Counted from the first letter of the stretch, positions 28,246-40,518 are shown. The stretch is 64,000 nucleotides of DNA from Polynucleobacter necessarius (GCF_900095205.1 NZ_LT606951.1:1364001-1428000), one strand, 5' to 3'. The notes: generated from the letters alone by a model not told the origin. Numbers and translations: made by a program.

Positions 28246-29742
28246 ATGCGCCATCAATCTCCTTCCAGTTGGGCCGTCATCTGTGTCTTGATTGCCGCAG
28301 GGGTGCGCTTAGCTTTTGGCTTTTCAATCGAATTTTCAGTTGATGAAGCTCACTATGCGCTATATGCCCAACATTTAGCTTGGAGCTACTTTGATCACCC
28401 GCCTTTGGTGGGGTGGATTCAGTGGCCATTGGTGGCCCTTACCTCTTCAGAAGGACTCATTCGATTAATCCCCGAATTGCTCTGGATAATTTCCTGCTAT
28501 TTGGTTTATCAAGTCACCGTTGAAGTACATCACTTCATTCGCGGGCGTAACTCCGGATATCTCACAAGTGCACCCCCGTCTGCAAACTTATGCGGATTGA
28601 TGGCCATATTAACTATCATTGCAGCGCCCATGCTTCATATTTTGGCAATTGGTTTATTGCCTGATACTTTATTGACCCCCTTGAGTCTTGGTCTGATGTT
28701 GATGGCGCTTCGTTGGCTCACTCAAGATTATTTTGGGATGAGTGATTGGCTGACTACTGGTGTTCTTCTGGGCCTCGCAGGCCTCAGCAAATACACAGCT
28801 AGCTTTACTGCCCTTGCATTACTCATTGTCTTCTTAAGCGCACCACGAAAACACTGGCTGACCAAAGTTGGCTTTTGGACTGCAGCTCTTATCGCTTTAT
28901 TGCTTGTTACTCCAGTTCTTTATTGGAATTGGGTAAATGATTGGATCTCTTTTAAATATCAGCTTGCCCACGGTAGCGGTGGCGAGTGGCTTTGGCGAAG
29001 ATTGGCCGCTTACATTGGCGTTCAAATACTCGTCTTTGGCCCTCTTTTAATACTGGGGGTTTTTGTTTTTTTAAAAGACTGCATACATGGAACGAAACTT
29101 TCATTGCTAGCACTCTTTAGTTTCTTTTTTATTCCTTTTGCCATCTTTGTCAGCCTCTCTGGCGGTGGCGGCCTACCTCACTGGACTTCACCTGCGTGGT
29201 TCTGTTTAGCGCCATTTGCAGGAATTGGTTTGGCAAAGGTTTGGGCCACACAGCATCGTCAGTGGATTCGCATTCTATTTATCTTGCAAATCACTTTATG
29301 TTGCATCGGCTTTGGCTACGTCTTATCTGGCGGGATTAGTTCGGCTTCAATCAAATCCAATCCTATTGCTGATTTATATGGCTGGAAGGCAGCAGGCCAA
29401 AAAGCAGCCGAACTAACAAAGATCTTCAATGCAGAGGGTATTGCCGTGCAAAATTGGACTTTAGGTAGCCGTGCCGCTTGGTATGCCTCGCCTACCCCAG
29501 TATTTGTTTTAGACCAGAGGAAAGACCAATTTGATCTCTGGTTTGGGAAGCTCCCGCAGGGGGCGAACGCTCTTCTTGTTCAATGGTCTGGCATGCCACT
29601 CCCCATGCCTTTAGAAGATAGCGCTGCTTTTGAAGCTTGCAAGCCCTTGGACAGCTTAGAAATTATGCGATTTGGTCGTGTCTTATCAAAATTTGACTTT
29701 AGCCTTTGCACCCATTGGCAAGGCGCTGGTCGGATGGAGTAA
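28246..29742 (+). CDS. Glycosyltransferase family 39 (ArnT/PMT-like) membrane protein
   Basis: The 498-residue protein is open. GT39 enzymes use polyprenyl-phosphate sugars to modify envelope lipids or proteins. The first loop carries VDEAHYALYAQHLAWSYFDH, with the acidic pair (DEA-HY) of the family, followed by HPPLVGWIQWP. About ten transmembrane segments follow, with a soluble C-terminal domain. It heads a four- or five-gene plus-strand operon of envelope genes. The sugar donor and acceptor are not readable from sequence. Confidence 0.8.
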   Translation: MRHQSPSSWAVICVLIAAGVRLAFGFSIEFSVDEAHYALYAQHLAWSYFDHPPLVGWIQWPLVALTSSEGLIRLIPELLWIISCYLVYQVTVEVHHFIRGRNSGYLTSAPPSANLCGLMAILTIIAAPMLHILAIGLLPDTLLTPLSLGLMLMALRWLTQDYFGMSDWLTTGVLLGLAGLSKYTASFTALALLIVFLSAPRKHWLTKVGFWTAALIALLLVTPVLYWNWVNDWISFKYQLAHGSGGEWLWRRLAAYIGVQILVFGPLLILGVFVFLKDCIHGTKLSLLALFSFFFIPFAIFVSLSGGGGLPHWTSPAWFCLAPFAGIGLAKVWATQHRQWIRILFILQITLCCIGFGYVLSGGISSASIKSNPIADLYGWKAAGQKAAELTKIFNAEGIAVQNWTLGSRAAWYASPTPVFVLDQRKDQFDLWFGKLPQGANALLVQWSGMPLPMPLEDSAAFEACKPLDSLEIMRFGRVLSKFDFSLCTHWQGAGRME

Positions 29743-29791
29743 TTCCCCCAAATTTAAGACCTTAGGCGCCTAAGGCATTATCCTTACGCTT

Positions 29792-30835
29792 ATGAGTTCA
29801 TCCGCCCAATCCACTCCCAAAGCCCAATCGGGGTGGAAATCCATTCTAAAGCGGGCTTGGCCCACGATTCGCATTCTGTTATCGATTGCTCTTTTATGGA
29901 AAGCAACTAGCGGCATAAATTGGCACTCTCTATTTGATAGTCATATTCAGATGCAGCCACTTTGGTTCTTAGCTGCATTGGGTAGCATGATGTTGGCATT
30001 TATTTGCGGTGGTTATCGCTGGGGATTATTTATGCAGTCCGTAGGATTTCCTCGCCGCATTTATTCTTACATAGGCCTTTACTTTACGGGCGGTCTCATT
30101 AATCAAGGTCTACCAAGTACATTAGGTGGAGATAGTTATCGTGCCATCACTGCTACCCACCTAACTAGCACAGGTAATCTGACTGAAACCAAAGAGCTCG
30201 ATGAAGAACTTCATCATTCAGTAGATCTTGAACACGCTACGCCAAAGTTACGTCTGAGTTTTGCCATGGTTTTAGTCGATCGCCTATTGGGCTTAGCGGG
30301 CAATAACTTGCTTGGTGGAATTGGATTGATATTGGGCGGAGCCACCCTTGCAGCATGGGGTAAAGACTTGGGCTATGCGGTAATGGCCGTCATGTTGCTC
30401 GCTGGCGTTGTGATTGCAGTGATATTGGCCTGGACTCCGAGCAAGCAACTCTTACAAAAAGTATTGGATCGTTTTAATATGAATCAAGCCATGCCAGGCA
30501 TCCAGCTCGCTTTTGCTTGGCCCAATAACATTGCTCAAGCATGCTTGGCAATTGGCATTCATTTCCTCGCCATATTGACTTTGCTCTTTTGCTTGAAAGC
30601 CTATGGAGTGGATGCCCCTATAGAGGGCTTAATGATTGGCCTGCCAGCACTGAGTTTATTACTGATGTTGCCTATCAGCATTTCCGGCTGGGGTCTGCGT
30701 GAAGCCACGCTTTCATCCGTCCTCGCCTTGTGGGGTGTGAACCCTTCATTGACAGTGCTGGCCTCGATTAGTTATGGTGCCATAACCGTGCTGTCGGTTC
30801 TGCCTGGTGCCTATTTTTTATTAAAACGAAAATAA
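29792..30835 (+). CDS. Flippase-like membrane protein (lysylphosphatidylglycerol synthase TM-region family)
   Basis: The 347-residue protein has about eight hydrophobic segments. It matches UPF0104/LPG_synthase_TM proteins. TGGLINQGLPSTLGGDSYRA near residue 105 and LPISISGWGLREA near residue 290 are characteristic. The family includes putative lipid flippases acting with polyprenyl-linked glycosyltransferases, which fits its place after the GT39 gene and before a GT9 enzyme. Open, start at 29792, 18 bases before the next gene. Confidence 0.75.
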   Translation: MSSSAQSTPKAQSGWKSILKRAWPTIRILLSIALLWKATSGINWHSLFDSHIQMQPLWFLAALGSMMLAFICGGYRWGLFMQSVGFPRRIYSYIGLYFTGGLINQGLPSTLGGDSYRAITATHLTSTGNLTETKELDEELHHSVDLEHATPKLRLSFAMVLVDRLLGLAGNNLLGGIGLILGGATLAAWGKDLGYAVMAVMLLAGVVIAVILAWTPSKQLLQKVLDRFNMNQAMPGIQLAFAWPNNIAQACLAIGIHFLAILTLLFCLKAYGVDAPIEGLMIGLPALSLLLMLPISISGWGLREATLSSVLALWGVNPSLTVLASISYGAITVLSVLPGAYFLLKRK

Positions 30836-30852
30836 TTTTCTAGAGTAAGGCT

Positions 30853-32121
30853 ATGACTATTAGTGTCAATACTATGCGCGCCATCGATCATTGGGTCGGC
30901 GTCCCGCTTTGTGCAATTGTGAGTCCTATAGTTGCCCTGGTAGATCACATTAAAAATGTATTCGGCCGCGGTCCACAGACACCAAAAAGACTGCTATTCA
31001 TTGAACTATCTGAAATGGGTAGCGCAATTTTAGTCGATCCAGCGATGCGCAATGCGCAAGCACGTGGCGCAGAGTTATATTTCCTAATCTTCAAGAGCAA
31101 TCGCGCTAGCTTGACTCTACTCAATACCGTTAAACCAGAAAACGTCTTCACGATTGATTCATCTAGCTTGGATGGCTTAATTAAAGATACCTTGCGCTTT
31201 TTAGTGCTTGCCCGTAAACACCGCATCGATACCGTAATTGATTTAGAACTTTTCTCGCGATTCACCGCCCTACTAACCGGTATGTGTGGCGCACGTCGTC
31301 GTGTTGGCTATCACATCTTCCATGGCGAAGGATTATGGCGCGGCTTCATGCTCACTCGCAAAGTCCACTACAACCCACATATTCACATTACCAAGAATTT
31401 TCTATCCTTAATTCATGCAGCTTTTGCTCAAAAAATTGAGGTGCCGTTTAGCAAGATTGAGATTCCAGATTCAGCGGTTCGACTTGAGCAAGCCATCATC
31501 AATCCAAACACTCTTGAAAAAGTGCGTGAGCGCATCGAAAAACTCGCCAAGGAAGCAAAAATCAATTACACATCCGGAAAAGATCGCCTTATTCTCATCA
31601 ATCCGAATGCTAGCGACCTTCTTCCGCAACGTCGCTGGGCGCAACAACGTTTTTCTGAACTGATTCAAGCAATTCACCAACAATATCCCGACGATCTCAT
31701 CTTGATTACTGGCTCTCCCGCTGAATTTGTATATGTGGATAAGGTTCGCTCAGTCGCTAATGTGAAAAATGCCCTGAACTTTGCAGGCCAAGTGAGTTTT
31801 GCAGAGCTGCCACCACTCTACACCCTGTCTGATGTCATGGTGACTAACGATTCTGGTCCAGGCCACTTCTCAGCAGTGACGCCATTAAGAACCGTTGTTC
31901 TATTTGGTCCAGAGACCCCTGCACTATATGGGTCGGTTGGCAATTTCATTGCCATCACTGCTAACTTAGCCTGCTCGCCTTGTGTTAGTGCAGCTAACCA
32001 TCGCAAGACCCCTTGTCATGACAATGTCTGTATGCAAGCGATTACTGTCCATCAAGTATTAGAAAAAGTAGTCATACAACTACAAGCCGCCGATCAAGCA
32101 AAGGGTCGTTCTGCTGGATGA
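30853..32121 (+). CDS. ADP-heptose:LPS heptosyltransferase-like protein, GT9
   Basis: The 422-residue protein is open. GT9 enzymes add heptose to the LPS inner core. It has a Rossmann-type N-domain (RLLFIELSEMGSAILV) and a C-domain with the GT9 nucleotide-binding signature DVMVTNDSGPGHFSAV and VVLFGPETP. A Cys-rich segment (ACSPCVSAAN, PCHDNVCMQ) near the C-terminus is typical of a subset of GT9 proteins. It overlaps the next gene by 4 bases (ATGA). Sugar specificity is inferred. Confidence 0.8.
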   Translation: MTISVNTMRAIDHWVGVPLCAIVSPIVALVDHIKNVFGRGPQTPKRLLFIELSEMGSAILVDPAMRNAQARGAELYFLIFKSNRASLTLLNTVKPENVFTIDSSSLDGLIKDTLRFLVLARKHRIDTVIDLELFSRFTALLTGMCGARRRVGYHIFHGEGLWRGFMLTRKVHYNPHIHITKNFLSLIHAAFAQKIEVPFSKIEIPDSAVRLEQAIINPNTLEKVRERIEKLAKEAKINYTSGKDRLILINPNASDLLPQRRWAQQRFSELIQAIHQQYPDDLILITGSPAEFVYVDKVRSVANVKNALNFAGQVSFAELPPLYTLSDVMVTNDSGPGHFSAVTPLRTVVLFGPETPALYGSVGNFIAITANLACSPCVSAANHRKTPCHDNVCMQAITVHQVLEKVVIQLQAADQAKGRSAG

Positions 32122-32909
32122 GCAAGAAAGTAATGCCCACTTTTGCTTGGTTCACTCCACTAGCTCCGCTTGCACTCGCTTGCGCAATTTATTTTGGTGA
32201 AATTCAAACCAGTAGTTTTTTATTCATCAACCGCTTTACACAGTTGCTACCCGATACCTTATGGGCCTGGCTGACATTTTTAGGTAACGGCTGGGGTGTA
32301 TTTGCACTCGCTTTTCCATTACTCCTCTTGGCACCCCGTCTATTGAGCGCAGGAATATTTGCAGGAGGAATTACAGCCTTAGCAAGTTTTAGCCTAAAGC
32401 GTCTTTTTGATTTACCAAGACCTGAAAGGATCCTCAGCATTGAAAGTTTTTATCACTTTGGAGCGCCCTTGTTGAGTAAAGCATTTCCTTCGGGTCATAC
32501 ATTGACAGCTTTTGCTATTGCAAGCGCGCTTTATTTTTCCTGCGATCAATCTAAACGTATCAAAGCATTACCTCTTTTCATCGTGGCGACGCTCGTAGGG
32601 CTCTCGCGCATAGGAGTGGGAGCTCACTGGCTCTCAGATGTATTGGCCGGAGCTGGAATTGGCATTTGGTGTGGCATGGTGGGCGCAATTCTGGCGCAAT
32701 ATGTTCCGGAGAATCAACTCGCGCCTCAGAAAATTTGGCCGCGCATTATTGCGCTCGGTGGTGGAGCTGCAATCTATGCACACTTTACCCAAACCATGGA
32801 TCTAGAGCTTAACTTACCATTGCAATACGCTTCTATTGCTATCGTGACAATCACCTTGATCTTCTTTGTGAAAGCACAATTTAATCAAGCTTCAGGTAAC
32901 CTCAAATAA
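32118..32909 (+). CDS. PAP2-family phosphatase, membrane-bound
   Basis: The 263-residue protein has about six membrane segments. The three phosphatase motifs are KRLFDLPRPER (KxxxxxxRP), PSGHTLTAFA (PSGH) and SRIGVGAHWLSDVLAG (SRxxxxxHxxxD). It would dephosphorylate polyprenyl pyrophosphate or lipid A/phosphatidylglycerol phosphate at the periplasmic face. Open and in an operon with the GT39, flippase-like and GT9 genes, which fits a lipid-carrier recycling or lipid A modifying role. Confidence 0.85.
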   Translation: MSKKVMPTFAWFTPLAPLALACAIYFGEIQTSSFLFINRFTQLLPDTLWAWLTFLGNGWGVFALAFPLLLLAPRLLSAGIFAGGITALASFSLKRLFDLPRPERILSIESFYHFGAPLLSKAFPSGHTLTAFAIASALYFSCDQSKRIKALPLFIVATLVGLSRIGVGAHWLSDVLAGAGIGIWCGMVGAILAQYVPENQLAPQKIWPRIIALGGGAAIYAHFTQTMDLELNLPLQYASIAIVTITLIFFVKAQFNQASGNLK

Positions 32910-32912
32910 TTT

Positions 32913-33786
32913 ATGTTTAGCTATCGTCATGCTTTTCATGCAGGCAGTCATGCTGATATTCTCAAGCACCTCACACTCATTCATCTTGTAGAATATCTAC
33001 AAGAAAAGCCTGCTGCGTTAACTATCGTCGATACACACGCTGGCGCTGGTATTTATAGCCTAGCGGATGAATTTGCCTCTGTCAGCAAAGAAGCGGAGGG
33101 AGGCATATTTCGGCTACTCAAGTACAAGGAAAGCGGGGAACCCCATTCCAGAAAGTGTTCAAAGCTATTTAGATTACAGTTTGGCTGAGAATGCTGAAGA
33201 TCAGCTCAACACTTATCCAGGCTCTCCCTTTATTTTGGCCCGCCTATTACGTCCGCAAGATCGACTCAAATTATTTGAATTGCGCCCCAAAGAAATAGAC
33301 ATTCTGCGCCATAACATTAGCGAGTTAAAGCAATCAAAACAAATTGATATCTACGCTGAAAATAGCTTTAATAGACTTAAAGGACTACTTCCTCCCCCCA
33401 GTCGACGTGGCCTAGTAATAGACCCTTCCTATGAAGATAAGCAAGATTACCGCTATCTGGAAGTTGCAATGGAAGAAGCATTGCAGCGCTTTGCAACTGG
33501 CTGCTACGCTATTTGGTATCCAGTAATCTCCAGAAGAGAATCAGCGGCGCTTCCTGACCGGCTTAAAAAAATTGCTGCGATACACAAACGCTCTTGGCTA
33601 CATGCTGAACTACGCGTCGAAAATTCTCCCGGCAAACATCGCCTACAAGCAAGTGGTATGTTCATCATTAACCCTCCTTGGACTTTAGAAAAACATTTAG
33701 CGCAAGCTCTGCCACTTCTGACTAAGGCTTTGGGAATGAATGCTGGCAGCCAGTTTCTCTTAAAGAGTTTTGAGGCGAAAAACTAA
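32913..33786 (+). pseudogene. rlmJ: 23S rRNA (adenine2030-N6)-methyltransferase, frameshifted with altered catalytic motif
   Basis: RlmJ methylates N6 of A2030 in 23S rRNA. Start at 32913 gives FSYRHAFHAGSHADILKHL, the family N-terminus, and VDTHAGAGIY is the SAM-binding motif. An extra G near 33134-33137 shifts the frame at KESG; the rest continues NPIPESVQSYLDY to the stop at 33786. The catalytic motif IV, DPPYE in RlmJ, reads DPSYE at 33421-33435: a Pro to Ser change from one C-to-T step. Either defect alone should reduce or abolish activity. It is the last gene of the envelope operon. Confidence 0.85.
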
Positions 33787-34398
33787 TCATGCAATGTGAT
33801 GATGACCTCGTTACGGCGCATAAAAGGTAATGTCCAGGGCGGGTTATAGCGCGCAAAATTGGGTGAACCGTTTGACTGCAAATTACGAGCTTTCATCCAC
33901 TGTTCCAGTTCTAGGGTTTTTTCAGCAACTTTCTGAGCATTATAAAAACCACTAAAACTAATCACTGCCTTTTTAAGCGCAGGAATTTGCCGAAGCTGAA
34001 CCTGAGAATTGATGGGTTTGGGTATGGTGTCCATGGTGTATTCAGCAGGCATCACAAAAGACACAGTCCACTTGCCAGCAGAGGATTCAATTCCTACTGG
34101 CGCAGTCATTGCTATCTTGGCATTCTTGGGCACCTGATCTTCAACTGTTACAGGCGCAGTCATGGCGATTTTTTCACTCACCTGATTTTGTCCGAAGATA
34201 TAAGCAGCAGTCAACTTAAAGCCCTGGCTTGATGCCCCATCCAAATCCGCCCTCCACCTGCACTTCAGCAACAATCATGGGCGCATAAGCTCGAACCTCA
34301 AAAGGCGGCTCTTTTTCAAGAATAGTAAATTTTGGCTCTTCTGTTGCCATTGCTGTCCCAGTAAAAATGAGCGCCGTCAGAATGAAGACGCCCCGCAT
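33783..34398 (-). pseudogene. SOUL haem-binding family protein, one frameshift
   Basis: Exported SOUL-domain protein. The start at 34398 gives a signal peptide RGVFILTALIFTGTAMA before the mature part; an in-frame ATG at 34446 is upstream but would overlap ldcA. PPFEVRAYAPMIVAEVQVEG is the first SOUL block. An extra G near 34240 shifts the frame to DGASSQGFKLTAAYIFGQN and two TAPV repeats (KIAMTAPV, twice), typical of SOUL proteins. The C-terminus RNEVIITLHD is normal. It overlaps the convergent rlmJ stop by 4 bases. Biological role is not established. Confidence 0.75.
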
Positions 34399-34417
34399 GA
34401 ATAAATGGCTCAAAAAA

Positions 34418-35823
<1,406 letters not shown>

Positions 35824-36287
35824 TTAAGAGGGATGAACATCCGCCCAGCAATTGGGTGTCTCATAGAGTCGAATTAAAGAAAGCTCTAAGCGACCCCCAA
35901 AGGTTTCGGTAAATATAGGCTGCAAAATTGCGAAAGCAGCGTTCGCTAAATTCTCAACAGTAGACACATGCTCCATGATGACTGTTTTATGATTAGGCAA
36001 ACTGGATAAGAAAGCAACCAAAGCCTCATCCTCTTTTGCCACTAAAAAGCATGCTCCCAAAGCTCAACAATATGTTGATTAGTTAAGCGCTTGATATCGC
36101 CAAAATCAAGCACCATTCCGTCATCTGCTTTCCCGGGATGATCTGCTACTTCTCCAGTGAGCGTGACTTCAATGGCGTAGCGGTGACCATGGAGATGGCG
36201 ACATTGGCCATCATGATTTGGAATACGATGTCCTGAGTCAAACTCAAGGCGACGCGTGATGGAGATGGCAGGTTGTTTATTAGTCAT
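35824..36287 (-). pseudogene. queD: 6-carboxytetrahydropterin synthase, one frameshift
   Basis: QueD converts dihydroneopterin triphosphate to 6-carboxytetrahydropterin in queuosine biosynthesis. The zinc His triad is visible in FDSGHRI, then HLHGH. GMVLDFGDIK and VELWEHAF follow. One T is missing from the run near 36045-36049, ending the first frame at 36042; the second frame gives TVIMEHVSTVENLANAAFAI and ends RLYETPNCWADVHPS at 35824. The conserved STVENLA block is normal. The only lesion I see is one base. QueE, the next step in the pathway, is broken too. Confidence 0.85.
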
Positions 36288-36323
36288 TGATTACTTCATT
36301 CATTATTTTTGAGCTTAACTTGC

Positions 36324-36981
36324 TTAGCGAATCCCGATGAGTTTATGAGATTGCAAACTTAATCTCCATAAGGGCCTCTTTTGACATAAGCTTACCGCTA
36401 ATTCAGTATTGCTTTTGAGGTTCGATCCATCCATTGGCTGCAAGAAGCGATTGTGGTAATCCATCTTCTTCAAATCGAGCCATGAGCTTTTCTTAACTCT
36501 CTATGGTCATTTTGTGGAATCACAAGCTTTAACCCATCCGCTTGGAGAACGATTAATTCAGCACCCGCTTTTGGACTGACGCAAACCCAATCAACCCCCT
36601 TGGGAACTTTAATCGTGCCATTGGTCTCAATAGCAACTTCGAAGCCTTTTTGATGAAGAGCGGCAATTAATTCCTCATCCAATTGCAAAAGAGGTTCGCC
36701 TCCAGTAAACACAACATAACGTTGCTGAGGTCCTGCAGAAGCACTTCGCCAGGAGGATTCAATTGCATCAGCAAGGGCATTGGCTGTTTCAAACTTACCA
36801 CCACCCAAACCATCGCTCCCCACAAAATCGGTATCGCAAAACTGGCAAACCGCAGTAGTGCGATCTTCTTCACGCCCGCTCCAAAGGTTGCAACCTGCAC
36901 AAAGCGGCAAAACACTGCTGCCCTACCAGCGTGAGCACCTTCGCCCTGAAGCGTGGGAAATAGTTCTTTTACGGTATACAT
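36324..36981 (-). pseudogene. queE: 7-carboxy-7-deazaguanine synthase, two frameshifts
   Basis: Radical SAM enzyme that contracts the pterin ring to 7-carboxy-7-deazaguanine. Start at 36981: YTVKELFPTLQGEGAHAGRA. A shift near 36905 splits off the cluster region GCNLWSGREEDRTTAVCQFC, which uses the CX14CX2C spacing seen in this QueE subtype. VVFTGGEPLLQLDEELIAAL is the SAM-binding block. Another shift near 36485 hides the C-terminus; in the third frame it reads NRFLQPMDGSN and RLSLQSHKLIGIR, ending at 36324. Length of about 219 codons is normal for the family. Confidence 0.85.
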
Positions 36982-37064
36982 AGCAATGCGTCTATTTTAA
37001 GCGCTTTGCCTATTTCCAGGAGATTAACTCCCACTGTAGATAATCCTTCCCAATAGGCATTTGA

Positions 37065-37719
37065 CTAATAAACCCCGGCAGTGATATAGCGCCCAGAACT
37101 TCTGCGGATGACCCAACGACCGATTTCTGGAGCAAACCATAAGTCCTCTTGTCTTTCATTGGCAAACCTAAAGAGATCGTTGCTCACAAAATATGGCATT
37201 TCGTTATGAACCCGTAGAGCCAAAAACTCGCCCGCAGGGGTTTTCATGCGCTCCCATTGCAAGGCAGTCATTCCCAATCCCCAGTAGTAATTTGCATCGG
37301 GATAAGAAGAAACTTGATACTGAGTACTAAAAAATCCTTTCCAGCCCACATTTAGTTGTAAAGGCCATAGTGGAATAGGCTTTGCAAATATCTGAGCTGG
37401 CTTCCAGTGGGGATCTTGGAGGACATAACCCCAAGGTGACTGAATCTCATCTGGCAGTGGCCCTGTTTTAGCACCGGTACGAGCAATACGGATTTCGTCG
37501 CCAACCGAGACTACCCTCTCCGGTCACGATATCAACGATATCTTGATTAAAAACATTTCGAATTTGATATACCCACTCCTGACCCACTTTTGGGGCCCGA
37601 ACTTTAGGGATTGGCTGCGGCTGAACTTCAGCAACGCCTTGTGGAAATGGTTGAGATGAAATGCACCCCACCATTAAAAATGACATTGTCAAGAGGAAAA
37701 TTTTTTGGAGAAGATTCAT
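37065..37719 (-). pseudogene. Outer-membrane-type lipoprotein, one frameshift
   Basis: Unknown function. Start chosen at 37719 (NLLQKIFLLTMSFLMVGC); the lipobox is LMVGC. An in-frame ATG at 37740 is upstream. The region following is Pro/Gln-rich and then VRAPKVGQEWVYQIRNVFNQ. A shift near 37510 breaks the frame; the remaining frame reads WKGFFSTQYQVSSYPDANYY and ends GRYITAGVY at 37065. No domain I can name. Confidence 0.5.
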
Positions 37720-37804
37720 GCGTAAAGTATATGTTGCCATCTAATTCCTCTGCCCCGCAGCATGAAGGCTTAGTACCATTGTAGTTCTGAAACTCATTAC
37801 TAAA

Positions 37805-39707
37805 TTACCCGTATAAGGCTTGCTCAATATAATTTTTTGGAATGGTGGTCTTGGGAATAGCAATTCCCAAGCCCTCAAACCAAGACTGAGCTCTATTCTC
37901 AAAACCTACGCCATGCATATAGTTGTAGATGGCCTTTTTTAAACCTTGGCCAAGTAAATCATGATCAGCTCCAGTGGGATCGATAAAGGCAACATCATTC
38001 TTAGCAAATGTGATCTCTGGCAATGGAATCAACTCAATTCCATACTCTTGAGGATTGAGCCCGACGGACGAATGTACGGTGCATGTAAACCAATGAAAGA
38101 AACCGCTCTGAATGCAGCCATACTCAAAAAGTTGCCTTACATATTCCAATGCATCAATGGTTTCTTGCACGGTTTGGGTTGGGAAACCATACATCAGATA
38201 TGCATGCACCAAGATACCCGCATCTGAGAAACCTTTGGTTACTTGGGCTACTTGCTCAACTGAAACCCCTTTTTTTATTAGGTTCAATAGTTTATCTGAT
38301 GCCACCTCAAGGCCGCCTAACATTGCAATACAACCACTTTTTGCTAAGAGCTCAGCCAACTCTGGGGTAAAAGTTTTTTCAAAGCGGATATTACCCCACC
38401 ATGAAATAACTACCTTACGAGCTATTAACTCGTGAGCCAAAGCCTTTAACATTTTTGGAGGAGCGGCTTCGTCCACGAAATGAAAACCGGTCTGTCCAGT
38501 TTCAGCAATAATTTGTTCAATCCGATCAACCAACAAACTTGCCGAAGCAGCTTCATATCGAGAAATGTAATCTAACGATACATCGCAAAAGCTACACTTT
38601 TTCCAATAGCAGCCATGTGCAACAGTTAATTTATTCCAACGACCATCGCTCCATAATCGATGCATCGGATTGAGCATATCCAACAGTGATAAATAAGAAT
38701 CTAATGGTAATCCATCCCAAGTGGCAGTCCCCACCTCCTCAAAAGGAATATCAGGCTCCTGCCAGTTGAGATATTGCACTTGATTATTTACGTTACGAAT
38801 AAAGGCGCGGACTAGCCTCTCCACAGAACGCTTACCCTCAAGATGCTCAAGCAAAGCAAGCAGAGGACGCTCACCCGAATCTAAGGTGATGAAGTCTACA
38901 TAGTCAAAAATTCGAGTATCTGATAACTCACGTAGTTCAGTATTAACATACCCTCCCCCTAAAGCAATCTTGATTTCTGGAAAGTTGTTTTTGATGACTT
39001 GCACTATTCGCAAAGCAGCATACATTGCCCCAAGAAAAGGCACAGATAACAACACTAGCTTAGGCTGATGACGCTCAATCGCTTATCTTGCAAGCCCCTG
39101 CAAATGCATGTCCATCAGCGTCGGTTTAGCGGTGAGCGCCCATGAAGAGGTGTAAATGTGGGCTGACTACTGGCCAAAGGCTCTGCATAACGCACAAATT
39201 CAAATCGATCATCCACTGCATCACGCAACACATCGAATAAGTCGTTGAGATAGAGCGTGGTGATATGACGAGCACGATCTTGAGAACCCAGAGCACCGAA
39301 GGCCCAAGCCAACGGATCATCTTCCTCATCATCAAATGCATCAAGTGAATGAAAGCGGCGGCCCCTCGGGCAAAAAATCACGCGAATTAATACGGTGACT
39401 TAAAGTGCTATCATGCCCCTGTAAAAAGCGGATAACTGAGGAGATAGTTGATTGATATGCATCAAAATGATCCAAGAAGAAATTAACACTGGCGCTACGC
39501 CTTTCCTCTGGAACATCGAGCGCTTGAGTACGCACTTCGGTTAAGCCCTCTGGCGTGAAAAAACTCAATACGAGCTCCAAAGCCAAATCCTCTTGTACAG
39601 CATTTAACCCCACGAGACCTCAGAAATCCCGTCAGATAGGCGGTAGATGGGTACGGCGTATTGGGCTGAGTCATCGGTGGAGTCAGACTTAATACCTTCA
39701 GATTCAT
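37805..39707 (-). pseudogene. B12-binding-type radical SAM protein, at least four lesions
   Basis: A long radical SAM protein of about 630 codons with an N-terminal cobalamin-binding-like domain. Start at 39707: LKVLSLTPPMTQPNTPYPST. A shift near 39620 (extra A), one near 39368 (extra G), one near 39140 and an in-frame TAA near 39087 (LAR*AIERHQP) disrupt the N-terminal half. From 39055 the frame is open: ALGGGYVNTEL, then the radical SAM cluster HGCYWKKCSFCD (CxxxCxxC), LGGLEVASDKLLNLIKKG and HAYLMYGFPTQT. The substrate is unknown. Its relatives occur as stand-alone genes. Confidence 0.7.
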
Positions 39708-39770
39708 TGCCTATGCCCCAAGGAGATTTAACTCTTCAGATGTAAACCAGCCTGCATACGCGCCTCCAAA

Positions 39771-40495
39771 TTAAATGGGGGCCTTAAAAACAGGGGCACG
39801 ATATTTTCTTGCTAGTTCTCGATATGCAGTAATGGGGAAGATATTTTCCTGAGCGCATAAGAAATTAAACCAATGATTACCAATACGCACATGGCTAATT
39901 TCATCGCGCAGAATGATCTCCAGTATCTCCACTGCCCGATCATCTTTTATCTGCTTAAATCGATCACGAATCATCGGCACCGCATCCAATCCTCGCGCTT
40001 CCATCGTTCTGGTGACCAGCGCCATTCTTGCCATGACTGAATCAGTTGTTCTCTCCACCATCTCCCACAAACTATTGTGAGCAGTAAAGTCTCCGTAGCT
40101 AAATCCCAGCACCTGCAAATACTCACCAATCAAACTAAAGTGATACGCCTCTTCCTTGGCAACGGTGAGCCAATCTTCATAGTATTGCTTGGGCATATTT
40201 GCAAAACGCCAGATAGCATCTAGCGCCAGGTTCAACGCATTAAATTCAATGTGAGCAAGTGAGTGCAAAAGACCCGCCATACCCCCGAGAGAGTATCCAT
40301 CCTTCTTTTAGAAACAAGCTCCGGCTTTGCTGGACGCCTAGGAAGGACAAAATTCTCGGAATCAATCTTTGTAGCAGAGTCTAGATGAATTTTTTGCTGC
40401 TGAAAGTTCTTAAATAACTTGAGGAGATGATTTACTTTGAATTGCGCATCAGTCTGCGCCAATATTTCCAAGGCAATTTGGCGTAAATCATTCAT
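39771..40495 (-). pseudogene. DUF455 ferritin-like protein, one frameshift
   Basis: A ferritin-like di-iron fold, DUF455 family. Start at 40495: NDLRQIALEILAQTDAQFKV. A base change in the G run near 40285 splits it at DTLSG; the second half reads MAGLLHSLAHIEFNALNLAL, with Glu and His in the di-iron pattern, and AKEEAYHFSLIGEYL, RDEISHVRIGNHWF. The C-terminus ends KAPI at 39771. Function unknown. The iron ligands are all visible in the second frame. Confidence 0.7.
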
Positions 40496-40518
40496 TTAAA
40501 GATCCTAAGTCTTTTCGC

